A stretch of DNA of 64,000 nt from Rahnella sikkimica (GTDB lineage: Bacteria > Pseudomonadota > Gammaproteobacteria > Enterobacterales > Enterobacteriaceae): NCBI RefSeq assembly GCF_002951615.1, contig NZ_CP019062.1:3348001-3412000 (forward strand). Direction: 5' to 3'. The position numbers and the translations under genes were made by a program. Below, piece by piece: positions 56,840 through 64,000 of the stretch. Each line of letters opens with the position of its first letter. The first letter of the stretch is position 1. The notes beneath the pieces were generated by a model. That model was not told where the DNA came from. It worked only from the letters and a program-made list of their open reading frames with translations, and ran no database searches.

Positions 56840-56940
56840 TGAGCCGTCGGTGTCGCAGCCAATTTGGATTCGGATGGAGCGCAGGCCCCGGAGCGTACAC
56901 GCAGTACGTGAGGAGGACGAGCACCACCCGGATTCAAAGT
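56840..56940. repeat. Dispersed extragenic element, copy A
   Basis: The gap between convergent gntK and gntR contains GAGCGTACACGCAGTACGTG (56891-56910), with the short dyad CGTAC ... GTACG, and flanking GAGGAGGACGAGCACC. A related core, GAGCATACATAAGTATGTGA, is at 63254-63273. I recall many such intergenic sequences in Yersinia, Serratia and Pectobacterium genomes; only the two-copy similarity is seen here. Outer limits are approximate. Confidence 0.5.
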
Positions 56941-56965
56941 GGCAAGTAAACCAGGCTCATGCAGA

Positions 56966-57961
56966 CTAGATGCTTCCGCCTGCCGAGATGGTGAACCCTA
57001 CATCCACCATCCTCGGTACGACTTCTTCGCCGCGTAATCTCGCCAGCAGGCGTTCGGCGGAAATCTGCCCCATTTTTTCGCGCGGCGTGAGTACGCTGGC
57101 GAGCGGTGGCTCCATCGCCTGTCCCATGTTGTGACCGTGGAAACCGGCAATCGCCATTTGTGACGGAATGCTCAACCCCTGCCGTAAACATTCAAAGAAT
57201 GCGCCCGCCGCGAGGTCATCGTTGGTGCAGAAAATACTGTCGATTTGCGGCCAGTCTTTTTGCGCCTGACGCAGTAATTCCGCGCCGCCGCTGTAGCTCG
57301 ATGACCGGCTGGTCATGACGCTGTAAGGCTCCAGCCCGGATTCACGCATTGCCTGCTCGTAACCCTGCTGTTTGATGATCGTACGCTCATCCTGACGCGC
57401 GCCGAAATACACCACATGCCGGTGCCCGTGCGCGATGATCTGCTGCGTCATCTGCCGCGCGGCTTCGAAGTTGTTAAAACCGACCGCCAGATCCACGCAC
57501 GGCGAGACGCAGTCCATCATCTCGACGACCGGAATTCCGGCGACTTCGATCATTTTCAGCGTACGCGCAGTGTGATGACGTTCGGACAAAATCAGGCCGT
57601 CGATATTGTAAGAAAGCAGCGATGTAAGACGCTGTTCTTCGCGCTCCTGGCTGTAGCCGTAGTGCGCCAGCATGGTCTGGTAGCCGTGAATATCCGTGAC
57701 ACTTTCGATACCGCGCAGCACTTCGGCGAACACCTGGTTGGTCAGTGACGGCAATAACACGCCGATGGCGCGACTTTTGGCGTTCGAGAGAATATCCGGG
57801 GCGCGGTTTGGGATGTAACCCAGTTCATCGAGCGCAGCCGAAATCTTTTCCTGCAAGGCGCTGGAAACTTGTTCGGGATTGCGCAAATAACGGCTGACCG
57901 TCATTTTGGTGATGCCCACTTTGTCGGCAACATCCTGGAGTACGGGCCTTTTTTTCTTCAC
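56966..57961 (-). CDS. gntR: LacI-family gluconate repressor GntR
   Basis: A 331-aa LacI/GalR regulator. The HTH reads VLQDVADKVGITKMTVSRYL; the hinge and periplasmic-binding-like domain match E. coli GntR closely (LSNAKSRAIGVLLPSLTNQ, CTNDDLAAGAFFECLRQG, AIAGFHGHNMGQAMEP). The GTG start gives MKKKRPVLQ, the same N-terminus as E. coli; a TTG three codons upstream is also in frame. Neither start has a good ribosome site. It represses gntT and gntK through the operator at 56216-56243. Confidence 0.95.
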   Translation of the reverse strand: MKKKRPVLQDVADKVGITKMTVSRYLRNPEQVSSALQEKISAALDELGYIPNRAPDILSNAKSRAIGVLLPSLTNQVFAEVLRGIESVTDIHGYQTMLAHYGYSQEREEQRLTSLLSYNIDGLILSERHHTARTLKMIEVAGIPVVEMMDCVSPCVDLAVGFNNFEAARQMTQQIIAHGHRHVVYFGARQDERTIIKQQGYEQAMRESGLEPYSVMTSRSSSYSGGAELLRQAQKDWPQIDSIFCTNDDLAAGAFFECLRQGLSIPSQMAIAGFHGHNMGQAMEPPLASVLTPREKMGQISAERLLARLRGEEVVPRMVDVGFTISAGGSI

Positions 57962-58055
57962 GTTTTTCAATGAACTGGATTAAGGGGATCAGAGCGTAAT
58001 GGTAGCAAACAATCGCGCAGGCGGGTATCCGTTGCTGCGCGACATGAGACGTGGG

Positions 58056-58973
58056 TCAGAAAGGGATGGAAAGCTGCCCGCGCACCGGTGCGCCCGCGTT
58101 CGCTGAAAACTGTCCGGCCAGCAGCGCCATCGCAGTTTGCGCCAGCTTTTCCAGCGGATACGTGATGGCCGGAACGGCCGATATCCCCGGCGGCAACGTG
58201 CTGTCGAGGCTGAAAACCATCACGCTGCCGGGTACTGCGCGTCCGTGTTGCGCGAGCTGTCGCAGGGCGTCCTGCGCGCTGGCATCGTCCGGCACCAGCA
58301 ATGCGTTAAATGGAACGTTTTGCGCCAGCAGCTGCGCCAGCGCCTGTTCGCCGCTGTGAACCAGCCGCCGGTCGTACGGCAACAGGAATTTTTCCAGCGC
58401 CTGATGGTAACCCTGCAAGATTTGCCCGGCGGTTTCGACGTTTTCTGCGTTAATCAGCGCAATCTGCCTGCGCCCTTGCTGCAACACATACTGGCAGGCG
58501 GTTTCGGCGGCAAAGCTGCGGTCAAAGTGAATACTGCGGTCGGAATCTTCATCCAGACAATCAATGGTAATCACGTTTTCCGGCAACGGCGGCAGTTCAA
58601 AGCGTGCGCCGATTACGATCATCGCATCGCATAATCCTCTGCCGATTTCGTTAACCGAATGCGCCAGACCCGCCGCATCCGTGGCGAATCTGAGCAGCAA
58701 ATATTTCTGGTTCAGTCGCAACTCTTTTTCCAGCGCGTGCAGATAACCGGTGGACTGGTTGATGTTTTCTGCCGCGCAAATCACGCCGATACAGCCGGTG
58801 GACTGCGTGGACAGCGACTGCGCAATCACACTCGGTTTATATTGCAGCGTTTCCACCGCCTGCATGACAGCCAGGCGGCTTTCCTCTTTTACTCCGCGGC
58901 TGCCACTCAGGACACGGGAAACCGTCGCTTTCGACACGTTCGCCAGCCGCGAGACGTCGTTTATGTTTGCCAT
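58056..58973 (-). CDS. LacI-family regulator of the beta-glucoside operon
   Basis: A 305-aa LacI/GalR regulator, AscG-like. The HTH is clear (NINDVSRLANVSKATVSRVL, SGSRGVKEESRLAVMQAVE). The effector domain is shorter than usual (about 330-340 aa for the family), lacking some C-terminal residues, but no frameshift is evident. It is the last gene of the operon, 12 bases after the GH1 gene. It probably binds the palindrome TGGAAACCGGTTTCCA before the IIB gene, which resembles the AscG site of E. coli. Confidence 0.88.
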   Translation of the reverse strand: MANINDVSRLANVSKATVSRVLSGSRGVKEESRLAVMQAVETLQYKPSVIAQSLSTQSTGCIGVICAAENINQSTGYLHALEKELRLNQKYLLLRFATDAAGLAHSVNEIGRGLCDAMIVIGARFELPPLPENVITIDCLDEDSDRSIHFDRSFAAETACQYVLQQGRRQIALINAENVETAGQILQGYHQALEKFLLPYDRRLVHSGEQALAQLLAQNVPFNALLVPDDASAQDALRQLAQHGRAVPGSVMVFSLDSTLPPGISAVPAITYPLEKLAQTAMALLAGQFSANAGAPVRGQLSIPF

Positions 58974-58985
58974 GCCGTTCCTTTG

Positions 58986-60368
58986 TTAATCGAAACCGTT
59001 GTTTTCAGACACGTTCGCAAACCATTCGCCGCTTTTCTTCACCGTCCGTTTTTGAGTGGCGAGATCCAGCTGCACAAAACCATAACGGTTTTTGTACGCG
59101 TTCATCCATGACCAGCAGTCGATAAATGTCCACATATGATAACCGAGACAACCGCTGCCTTCCTGCAATGCGCGGTGTAACCATTTCAGATGTCCGCTGA
59201 CAAATTCGATGCGGTAGTCATCGTCAATCCGCCCGGCCTGTTCGAAGCGCAGTTCATTTTCCACACCCATGCCGTTTTCGGAAATGAAACAACGCGGATT
59301 GCCGTAATTTTCGCGCAGATTAGTGAGGATATCGTAGATCCCCTGCTCGTAAATTTCCCAGCCACGGTGCGGGTTCATTTTGCGGCCAGGCATCACGTAG
59401 TTATCGAAGAACCATTCCGGCATGAACGGGCTTTCAGGATTCACCATACTGTCGCGGCACTGGATCCGGCGCGGCTGGTAATAATTGATGCCGAGCAAAT
59501 CCACCACGCCCTGTTGCAACAGCGCCGCATCGCCTTCCTGACATGCCGGAAGCTGGCCATGTTTTTTCAGCAACTCCACCAGTTCCTGCGGATATTCACC
59601 GCGCAGCGCCGGGTCAAGGAAACTGCGGTTAAACATCAGGTCAGCAATGTTTGCGGCTTTCAAATCCGCCGGATTTTGCGAACGCGGATACGACGGCGTG
59701 AGGTTGAGAATGATGCCAATTTCGCCGCCCTGCTGGCGGGCGCGGTAAGCTTTCACCGCCAGCGAATGCGCGAGCATGGTGTGATAAGCCACCGTCGCGG
59801 CGCGTTTGAAATCCACCACATTCGGATAATGGAAGTCATACAAATAACCGCCTTCCACCGGCACGACCGGTTCGTTGAACGTGAACCAGTGCTTCACACG
59901 GTCGCCGAACAGCGCAAAACAGGTATCGGCATATTTTGCGTAAGCCTCCACCACGTCGCGGTTTTCCCAGCCGCCCATTTCCTGCATCGCCATCGGCATA
60001 TCGAAATGGAACAGGTTGATAAACGGCTGCACGCCCTGCGCCAGCATTTCGTCAATCACCTGATTATAAAACGTGACCGCTTGCGGATTTACTTCGCCCC
60101 GTCCGTTGGGGATCAGCCGCGCCCAGGAAATCGACGTACGGAACGTGTTGTGATTGAGCTGTTTCAGCAGCGCGATGTCCTCGCGCCAGTTTTTATAAAA
60201 CGTCGACGTGTCCTGCGGGCCGACGTCGCCGTGAAAACGCGTCGGTTGCTGCGAATACCAGTGATCCCAGACCGTCGCACTTTTACCGTGGCTCAGGGCT
60301 TCACCTTCCGTTTGTGGCGCAGAGCTGGCACTGCCCCACCAGAACTCTTTTGGAAATGCGTATTTCAT
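58986..60368 (-). CDS. GH1 6-phospho-beta-glucosidase
   Basis: A 460-aa GH1 hydrolase (counting from MKYAFPKEF). The acid/base Glu is in HWFTFNEPV and the nucleophile Glu in CFISENGMG (Glu168 and Glu366 if counted from the ATG two codons upstream). The 6-phosphate pocket of GH1 phospho-glycosidases is usually Ser, Lys and Tyr (S-x6-K-x-Y). Here the segment is SWMNAYKNRY: Ser and Tyr are kept, Lys is replaced by Asn with a Lys one position earlier. The start at 60368 has GAGG at a proper distance; ATG 60374 is too close to it. It hydrolyses phosphorylated beta-glucosides imported by the PTS genes upstream; exact substrate unknown. Confidence 0.92.
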   Translation of the reverse strand: MKYAFPKEFWWGSASSAPQTEGEALSHGKSATVWDHWYSQQPTRFHGDVGPQDTSTFYKNWREDIALLKQLNHNTFRTSISWARLIPNGRGEVNPQAVTFYNQVIDEMLAQGVQPFINLFHFDMPMAMQEMGGWENRDVVEAYAKYADTCFALFGDRVKHWFTFNEPVVPVEGGYLYDFHYPNVVDFKRAATVAYHTMLAHSLAVKAYRARQQGGEIGIILNLTPSYPRSQNPADLKAANIADLMFNRSFLDPALRGEYPQELVELLKKHGQLPACQEGDAALLQQGVVDLLGINYYQPRRIQCRDSMVNPESPFMPEWFFDNYVMPGRKMNPHRGWEIYEQGIYDILTNLRENYGNPRCFISENGMGVENELRFEQAGRIDDDYRIEFVSGHLKWLHRALQEGSGCLGYHMWTFIDCWSWMNAYKNRYGFVQLDLATQKRTVKKSGEWFANVSENNGFD

Positions 60369-60398
60369 CGTCATCCTCGCTGTCCGTTGCTTTGCGTT

Positions 60399-61727
60399 TT
60401 AACTGTTGACCGGTACGGCGTTACCCGCCGTTTGGGCACCGGCCTTTTCCGCTTCCTGTTTCAGTAACGTACGTTCGTACGCTTTCAGGAACGGGTAATA
60501 CATCACTGCTGATAACACCATACAGAACAGGCACATAATTACCGGACTGAATGCCCAGTTTGCGGCCCATGACGCACCAATGGGCGCAGGCGTTGTCCAG
60601 GGTGTGAGCGACACCACTTGCGCGACCCAGCCGAGTTTTGTGGCGGTATACGCGAAAACGGCGTTGAGCATTGGCACCAGGGTGAACGGCAGGAAAAACA
60701 CCGGATTCATGATAATCGGCGTGCCGAACAGGATCGGTTCGTTGATGTTAAAGAAGCTCGGCACCACACCCATTTTGCCAATGGTCCGCAGATGTACGGC
60801 TTTGCTGCACAACAGCAAAATCGCCAGCGGCAGGGTCGAGCCGACGCCGCCAATCAGCAGATAGTGATCCCAGAAACCTTGCAGATAAATGTGCGGCAGC
60901 GGTTCGCCCGCCTGCAATGCGGTCTGGTTCAGCGCCAGATTGGTCATCCAGAACGGATTCATAATGCCGGTAACAATCAGCGCACCGTGAATACCGGCGA
61001 ACCAGAGCACCTGACAGATAAACACCGAAATCAGAATCGCCGGCAGGGAGTCCGACGCGGAAACCAGCGGCGCGAGCAGATGCATAATCGCTTCAGGAAT
61101 AATCATGCCGGTGGTGGACTGAATAAACAGATTCAGCGGATGCAGCGTGGCGACAATCACGACAACCGGGATCAGAATTTCAAAGGAGCGTGCCACGCCG
61201 GTCGGGACTTCTTTTGGCAGACGGATCGTAATATTGCGGCGTTTAAGCAGCGCATACACTTCGACGGCGTAAATAGCCGTCAGGATTGCGGTAAAAATGC
61301 CTTCGCCGGAGAAGTATTGCGTTGAAATTTGTTTGTCGTGATAGGGCGCGGCCACCAGCAGAAAGGCCATAAACGCCAGCAAACCGGTCATGATCGGGTC
61401 GAGTTTGTAATATTTCCCCAGGCTCGCACCGATACCGACGGAAATGAAAAAGGTCATCACGCCCATGCTCAGATACCACGGCAGCATCAGCTGTTCGCGG
61501 TATTTCAGCGAGAGATCCAGCCAGCCGCGCGCGAAACCGTTGGTGGTATCCGGCGAGAATGGCGGGAAAATAAAGACCAGCATGAACGACCCGATAATCA
61601 TGAAAGGCAGTGCGGCGATAAAGCCGTCGCGGATCGCAATCACATGCCGTTGCTGACCGACGCTGCCCGCCAGCGGCGTGATGTGCTTTTCGATGACGTT
61701 AACCATCGCCTGATAAAGGCCACTCAT
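60399..61727 (-). CDS. PTS EIIC, lactose/cellobiose family permease
   Basis: A 442-aa membrane protein with about 10 helices of the CelB/ChbC type. Recognised parts are AIRDGFIAALPFMIIGSFML, FFNINEPILFGTPIIMNPVF and the HGALIVTGIMNPFW region. It should carry an aryl-beta-glucoside or cellobiose-like sugar, judging by the GH1 gene that follows. It overlaps the IIB gene by 4 bases (ATGA). Confidence 0.93.
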   Translation of the reverse strand: MSGLYQAMVNVIEKHITPLAGSVGQQRHVIAIRDGFIAALPFMIIGSFMLVFIFPPFSPDTTNGFARGWLDLSLKYREQLMLPWYLSMGVMTFFISVGIGASLGKYYKLDPIMTGLLAFMAFLLVAAPYHDKQISTQYFSGEGIFTAILTAIYAVEVYALLKRRNITIRLPKEVPTGVARSFEILIPVVVIVATLHPLNLFIQSTTGMIIPEAIMHLLAPLVSASDSLPAILISVFICQVLWFAGIHGALIVTGIMNPFWMTNLALNQTALQAGEPLPHIYLQGFWDHYLLIGGVGSTLPLAILLLCSKAVHLRTIGKMGVVPSFFNINEPILFGTPIIMNPVFFLPFTLVPMLNAVFAYTATKLGWVAQVVSLTPWTTPAPIGASWAANWAFSPVIMCLFCMVLSAVMYYPFLKAYERTLLKQEAEKAGAQTAGNAVPVNS

Positions 61728-62047
61728 ACGCGGCTTCCTTCCTGTGCAATCAGGCCGAAGGCGAAGTCCAGCACGTTATCGCCACGCTGCATGCCGTAAT
61801 CCATCATGTTGATCACTTCGACCGGAATATTAAATTCCGCCGCTCTTGCCGACAAATCGCCCTGCATGTAACGCACCTGTGGCCCGAGCAGCACCACCTG
61901 ATAATCACGGAATTTTTCGTCAAACTCACTGGCTCCGAACGCATCAATCTGCACGTCTTCGCCACGCTGCGCCGCGACCTCTTTCATTTTGCGAACTAAC
62001 AAACTGGTCGACATCCCCGCCGAACAACAAAGCATGATTCTTTTCAT
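61724..62047 (-). CDS. PTS EIIB, lactose/cellobiose family
   Basis: A 107-aa IIB protein. The phosphorylated cysteine lies in MLCCSAGMSTSLLVRKM (Cys7 or Cys8; Cys8 aligns with the family). It passes phosphate to sugar on the IIC protein. It is the first gene of the operon IIB-IIC-GH1-lacI. No lactose/cellobiose-type IIA gene is in this operon or elsewhere in the window, so it must use one encoded elsewhere. Confidence 0.94.
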   Translation of the reverse strand: MKRIMLCCSAGMSTSLLVRKMKEVAAQRGEDVQIDAFGASEFDEKFRDYQVVLLGPQVRYMQGDLSARAAEFNIPVEVINMMDYGMQRGDNVLDFAFGLIAQEGSRV

Positions 62048-62113
62048 TTTTGCTTCACTCCCAGATGATTTATGTTCTGCCCGTTTCTCTTGCTGAGGGT
62101 ATTTGAATCACTT

Positions 62114-62129
62114 TGGAAACCGGTTTCCA
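62114..62129. promoter_or_regulatory. LacI-type operator before the beta-glucoside PTS operon
   Basis: TGGAAACCGGTTTCCA is a perfect 16-bp palindrome, 67 bases before the IIB start. It is typical of LacI/GalR sites and close to the AscG box TGAAACCGGTTTCA. The regulator at 58056-58973 is the obvious partner. Confidence 0.8.
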
Positions 62130-62247
62130 TAGAACTCAAAGCAATGTGCGAAGGGGGTCAAAGAATTGCCGGTCGATTTGTTGCGGGTGTGAATGGCGTC
62201 ACGAAGCCGAAAAATTCAGCAATGCAAACGCGGGGAAAAGGACTATG

Positions 62248-62282
62248 GGACAAAAACAACAAAGGCGACCGGAGTCGCCTTT
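62248..62282 (-). terminator. Terminator after yhhW
   Basis: A 9-bp stem (AAAGGCGAC / GTCGCCTTT) is followed on the minus strand by GTTGTTTTTGT. It lies 20 bases after the yhhW stop. Confidence 0.85.
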
Positions 62283-62301
62283 AGCGTGGTGCCAGAAATC
62301 A

Positions 62302-62997
62302 TCAGACCGGTGGCAGGTCAAACAGCAGAATTTCGCTATCTTCGTCGGCATGAACGGACAACGCCGTTTCATCCCAGATAGCCAGCGCATCGCTCGGCCC
62401 GGCTTTCTGCCCGTTAATGGACACGGTGCCTTTCACCACCTGGATCCACACGCGGCGTTCAGCCTGGATGGTGTAAACCGACTGTTCGTCTTTTTTCAGT
62501 GCCCAGCGGGACAGTTCCATGTCCTGGAACACTTTCAGCGAACCGTCGCGGGCATCCGGCGAAAGCACCAGCTGGCGGCCTTGCGGCGCGTCAAACATCC
62601 GCTGCTCGTAACGCGGCTCCAGACCTTTTTTGTCCGGAATGATCCAAATCTGATAAAGGTGCAGTTTACGGTCGCTGTTTCCGTTGTACTCGGAGTGCGT
62701 CACACCGGTCCCGGCGCTCATAATCTGGAATTCACCCGCCTGAATCTGCTCTTTGTTGCCCATGCTGTCCTGATGTTCCACGGTGCCTTCGAGCACGTAG
62801 GTCAGAATTTCCATGTCTTTGTGCGGATGCTTACCAAAACCCTGCCCCGCATCGATGAAATCTTCATTGATCACCCGCAGCGCGGAGAAACCCATAAAGT
62901 TCGCATCGTAGTAATCGGCGAAAGAGAAGGTATGCCAGCTTTCCAGCCAGCCGTGACTTGCGTGACCGCGTTCTTGTGCCTGACGTAAGTAGATCAT
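62302..62997 (-). CDS. yhhW: Pirin-like quercetin 2,3-dioxygenase YhhW
   Basis: A 231-aa bicupin pirin-family protein; E. coli YhhW has quercetinase activity in vitro, and its role in the cell is unclear. The metal ligands are visible: His57 and His59 (FGKHPHKDMEI), His101 and Glu103 (GVTHSEYN). The start giving MIYLRQAQERGH matches E. coli and follows GAGGAGAGTT; a TTG two codons upstream is in frame. E. coli yhhX, normally between yhhW and ryhB, is absent. Confidence 0.96.
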   Translation of the reverse strand: MIYLRQAQERGHASHGWLESWHTFSFADYYDANFMGFSALRVINEDFIDAGQGFGKHPHKDMEILTYVLEGTVEHQDSMGNKEQIQAGEFQIMSAGTGVTHSEYNGNSDRKLHLYQIWIIPDKKGLEPRYEQRMFDAPQGRQLVLSPDARDGSLKVFQDMELSRWALKKDEQSVYTIQAERRVWIQVVKGTVSINGQKAGPSDALAIWDETALSVHADEDSEILLFDLPPV

Positions 62998-63156
62998 GTT
63001 CAACTCTCCTCAATGTTTTCTCTAGTCTAGTCAACGCCTGAGAATAAGAAAGCGTAAAAACTTCACCCCTCTGTTCAAAAAATATGAACAAACGCAGATG
63101 ATTAAATCCAAAGGATTTGTAGAAGACATGAGAAGGATTTGGAAAAGAGAAATAGA

Positions 63157-63227
63157 GTTTTTTCGAAATAGTTCGTGTTGTGGGCAAGATGAAAAAAGGT
63201 TTTTTCCAAAATAGTTCGTGTTGTGGG
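63157..63227. repeat. Two near-identical 28-bp direct repeats
   Basis: GTTTTTTC then AAATAGTTCGTGTTGTGGG occurs at 63157-63184 and, with one base difference and one insertion, at 63199-63227. The 335-base gap between yhhW and ryhB is A/T-rich and has no supported gene. Confidence 0.8.
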
Positions 63228-63240
63228 AAGGCGGCAAGAA

Positions 63241-63315
63241 AGTGAATCCCGATGAGCATACATAAGTATGTGATTCGGGTGAACGCACGCAGCCAACGCA
63301 TCCACGGCGCGAAAT
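63241..63315. repeat. Dispersed extragenic element, copy B
   Basis: The core GAGCATACATAAGTATGTGA (63254-63273), followed by GGGTGAACGCACGCAGCCAACG, resembles a very common intergenic sequence of Yersinia, Serratia and Pectobacterium as I recall it. The related core at 56891-56910 supports a family. It lies directly downstream of the ryhB terminator. Confidence 0.6.
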
Positions 63316-63332
63316 ATGAAGGAAAAAAGGAT

Positions 63333-63441
63333 AAAAAAAAGCCAGCACCCGGCTGGCTAAGTAATACTGGAAGCAATGTGAGCAATGTCGTGCATTCATG
63401 GGGACCCGTTTGACCTTGGTGTGAGGCCATCCCCGGAACGC
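63333..63441 (-). ncRNA. ryhB: Iron-stress small RNA RyhB
   Basis: The minus strand carries the conserved RyhB core: GCACGACATTGCTCACATTG, then CTTCCAGTATTACTT, then the terminator AGCCAGC-CGGG-TGCTGGCT with eight T. The position before yhhY matches E. coli. The probable 5' end is G63441, placed by analogy with E. coli relative to the promoter TTATTATT. The 5' third (about 63405-63441) has diverged from E. coli. RyhB pairs with mRNAs of iron-using proteins together with Hfq when iron is scarce. A strong Fur box covers its promoter. Confidence 0.95.
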
Positions 63442-63443
63442 AT

Positions 63444-63462
63444 GGCAATAATAATCATTATC
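63444..63462 (-). promoter_or_regulatory. Fur box over the ryhB promoter
   Basis: By hand alignment 16 of 19 bases match the Fur consensus (AATAATAATCATTATC on the + strand). It lies 3 bases upstream of the inferred ryhB start, covering the -10/-35 region, so Fe-Fur should block ryhB. Confidence 0.9.
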
Positions 63463-63573
63463 ATTCGCACTTGTAAAGCATTATTTTTCACCCAACATTC
63501 GATTGACTCTTATCCAATTCCTGATAAATGTAGAGGATATTCAAACAGTAACCACAAAAAGAGGAGTGTCGCC

Positions 63574-64000
63574 ATGAGCGAAATAGTCATCCGCCACGCA
63601 GAAGCCCGAGACGCCGAAGCGCTTCAACACCTATACGCTCAGGTTCCTGTGTACAGCGACACCCTCCAGCTCCCTTATCCGCCCGGCACCCTATGGGAAG
63701 GCCGTCTGGCCAATCAGTCTCCCGGCAGGTTTGCGCTGGTTGCCTGTATTGACGGCAAACTCGTCGGCAACCTGACGCTGATGGTCGAAGATATCTGGCG
63801 ACGCCGCCATGTCGCGTCTTTCGGCGTTGGCGTGGATACCGGCTTTCAGGGGCGGGGCGTGGGCAGCAAACTGCTCGAAGCCGCGCTGGAACTCTGCGAC
63901 AAATGGCTGAATGTGAAACGCGTTGAGCTGACGGTTTACGCCGATAACGAAGCCGCCATCGGGTTGTACAAGAAGTATGGTTTTAGCATTGAAGGCCGCA
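63574..64000 (+). CDS. yhhY: GNAT N-acetyltransferase YhhY (3' truncated by window)
   Basis: The first 142 residues of a GNAT acetyltransferase, cut by the window end. The acetyl-CoA-binding motif A is visible (VDTGFQGRGVGSKLLEAALE), followed by RVELTVYADNEAAIGLYKKY. The ATG follows GAGGAGT. E. coli YhhY (162 aa) acetylates some amino acids and their derivatives. The position after ryhB matches E. coli. Confidence 0.95.
   Translation, partial: MSEIVIRHAEARDAEALQHLYAQVPVYSDTLQLPYPPGTLWEGRLANQSPGRFALVACIDGKLVGNLTLMVEDIWRRRHVASFGVGVDTGFQGRGVGSKLLEAALELCDKWLNVKRVELTVYADNEAAIGLYKKYGFSIEGR

Noticed and set aside
59190..60467. 425-codon open frame on the plus strand
   Set aside because: Antisense to the GH1 gene with its catalytic motifs in frame on the minus strand; shadow composition.
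62113..62988. 291-codon open frame on the plus strand
   Set aside because: Runs opposite yhhW, which has all pirin metal ligands; also starts inside the LacI operator.
62864..63448. 194-codon minus-strand frame across the yhhW-yhhY gap
   Set aside because: It crosses RyhB, its terminator, the direct repeats and the start of yhhW; no coding signature.
63541..63573. Fur box read as control of yhhY
   Set aside because: The box at 63444-63462 lies exactly over the ryhB promoter on the other strand, as in E. coli; there is no need to assign it to yhhY.
1..64000. Search for tRNA, rRNA, transposase, integrase and prophage genes
   Set aside because: No cloverleaf-like or rRNA sequence recognised and no recombinase motif in any supported gene; the insertions seen lack obvious attachment sites.

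Overview
The window is enterobacterial chromosome. Gene content and order follow the E. coli yhgF-feo ... bioH-gntX-nfuA ... malQP ... glpEGR-glpD ... glgPACXB-asd-yhgN-gnt-yhhW-ryhB-yhhY segment. Several blocks differ from E. coli: a malonate decarboxylase operon, an L-ascorbate (ula) locus and an Rhs island. This mix, the moderately high GC and the extragenic repeats suggest Rahnella or a close relative (Ewingella, Rouxiella, Serratia). The genus is an inference; the family level is well supported.

Layout: 1-1169 is the 3' part of tex (yhgF). 1595-4479 is feoABC (ferrous iron uptake) behind a Fur box. 4590-13599 is the malonate module: the LysR gene mdcR on +, an unrecognised 214-aa gene on -, and mdcABCDEFGH on -. 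13908-16604 holds a DUF1471 secreted protein gene, bioH, gntX and nfuA (the last behind an IscR-like box). 16778-21333 is malQ-malP; malT is not at its usual place beside malP. 21644-28446 is the complete ula regulon (ulaABCDEF on -, divergent ulaG-ulaR on +). 28531-35570 is glpE, a trans-sulfuration-type PLP enzyme gene, a HipBA pair, glpG, glpR and glpD. 35807-41932 is an Rhs island: a full PAAR-Rhs toxin gene with a likely immunity gene, a displaced second toxin tip with its own likely immunity gene, and a decayed Sel1-repeat gene. 42088-53099 is the glycogen operon glgB-glgX-glgC-glgA-glgP and asd. 53317-57961 is yhgN, a HigBA-type pair, gntT, gntK and gntR. 58056-62047 is a beta-glucoside PTS operon (IIB, IIC, GH1 hydrolase, LacI regulator). 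62302 to the end is yhhW, the Fur-controlled small RNA RyhB and the start of yhhY.

Functionally the window is mostly carbon and storage metabolism: malonate, maltodextrin, ascorbate, glycerol-3-phosphate, glycogen, gluconate and aryl-beta-glucosides. Many local regulators have visible operators (GlpR, GntR, CRP, a LacI-type site), and iron and Fe-S control is visible (Fur, IscR-like, RyhB). Accessory insertions sit at E. coli synteny break points: glpE|glpG, glpD|glgP, yhgN|gnt and gntR|yhhW. I found no tRNA, rRNA, CRISPR array, transposase or integrase.
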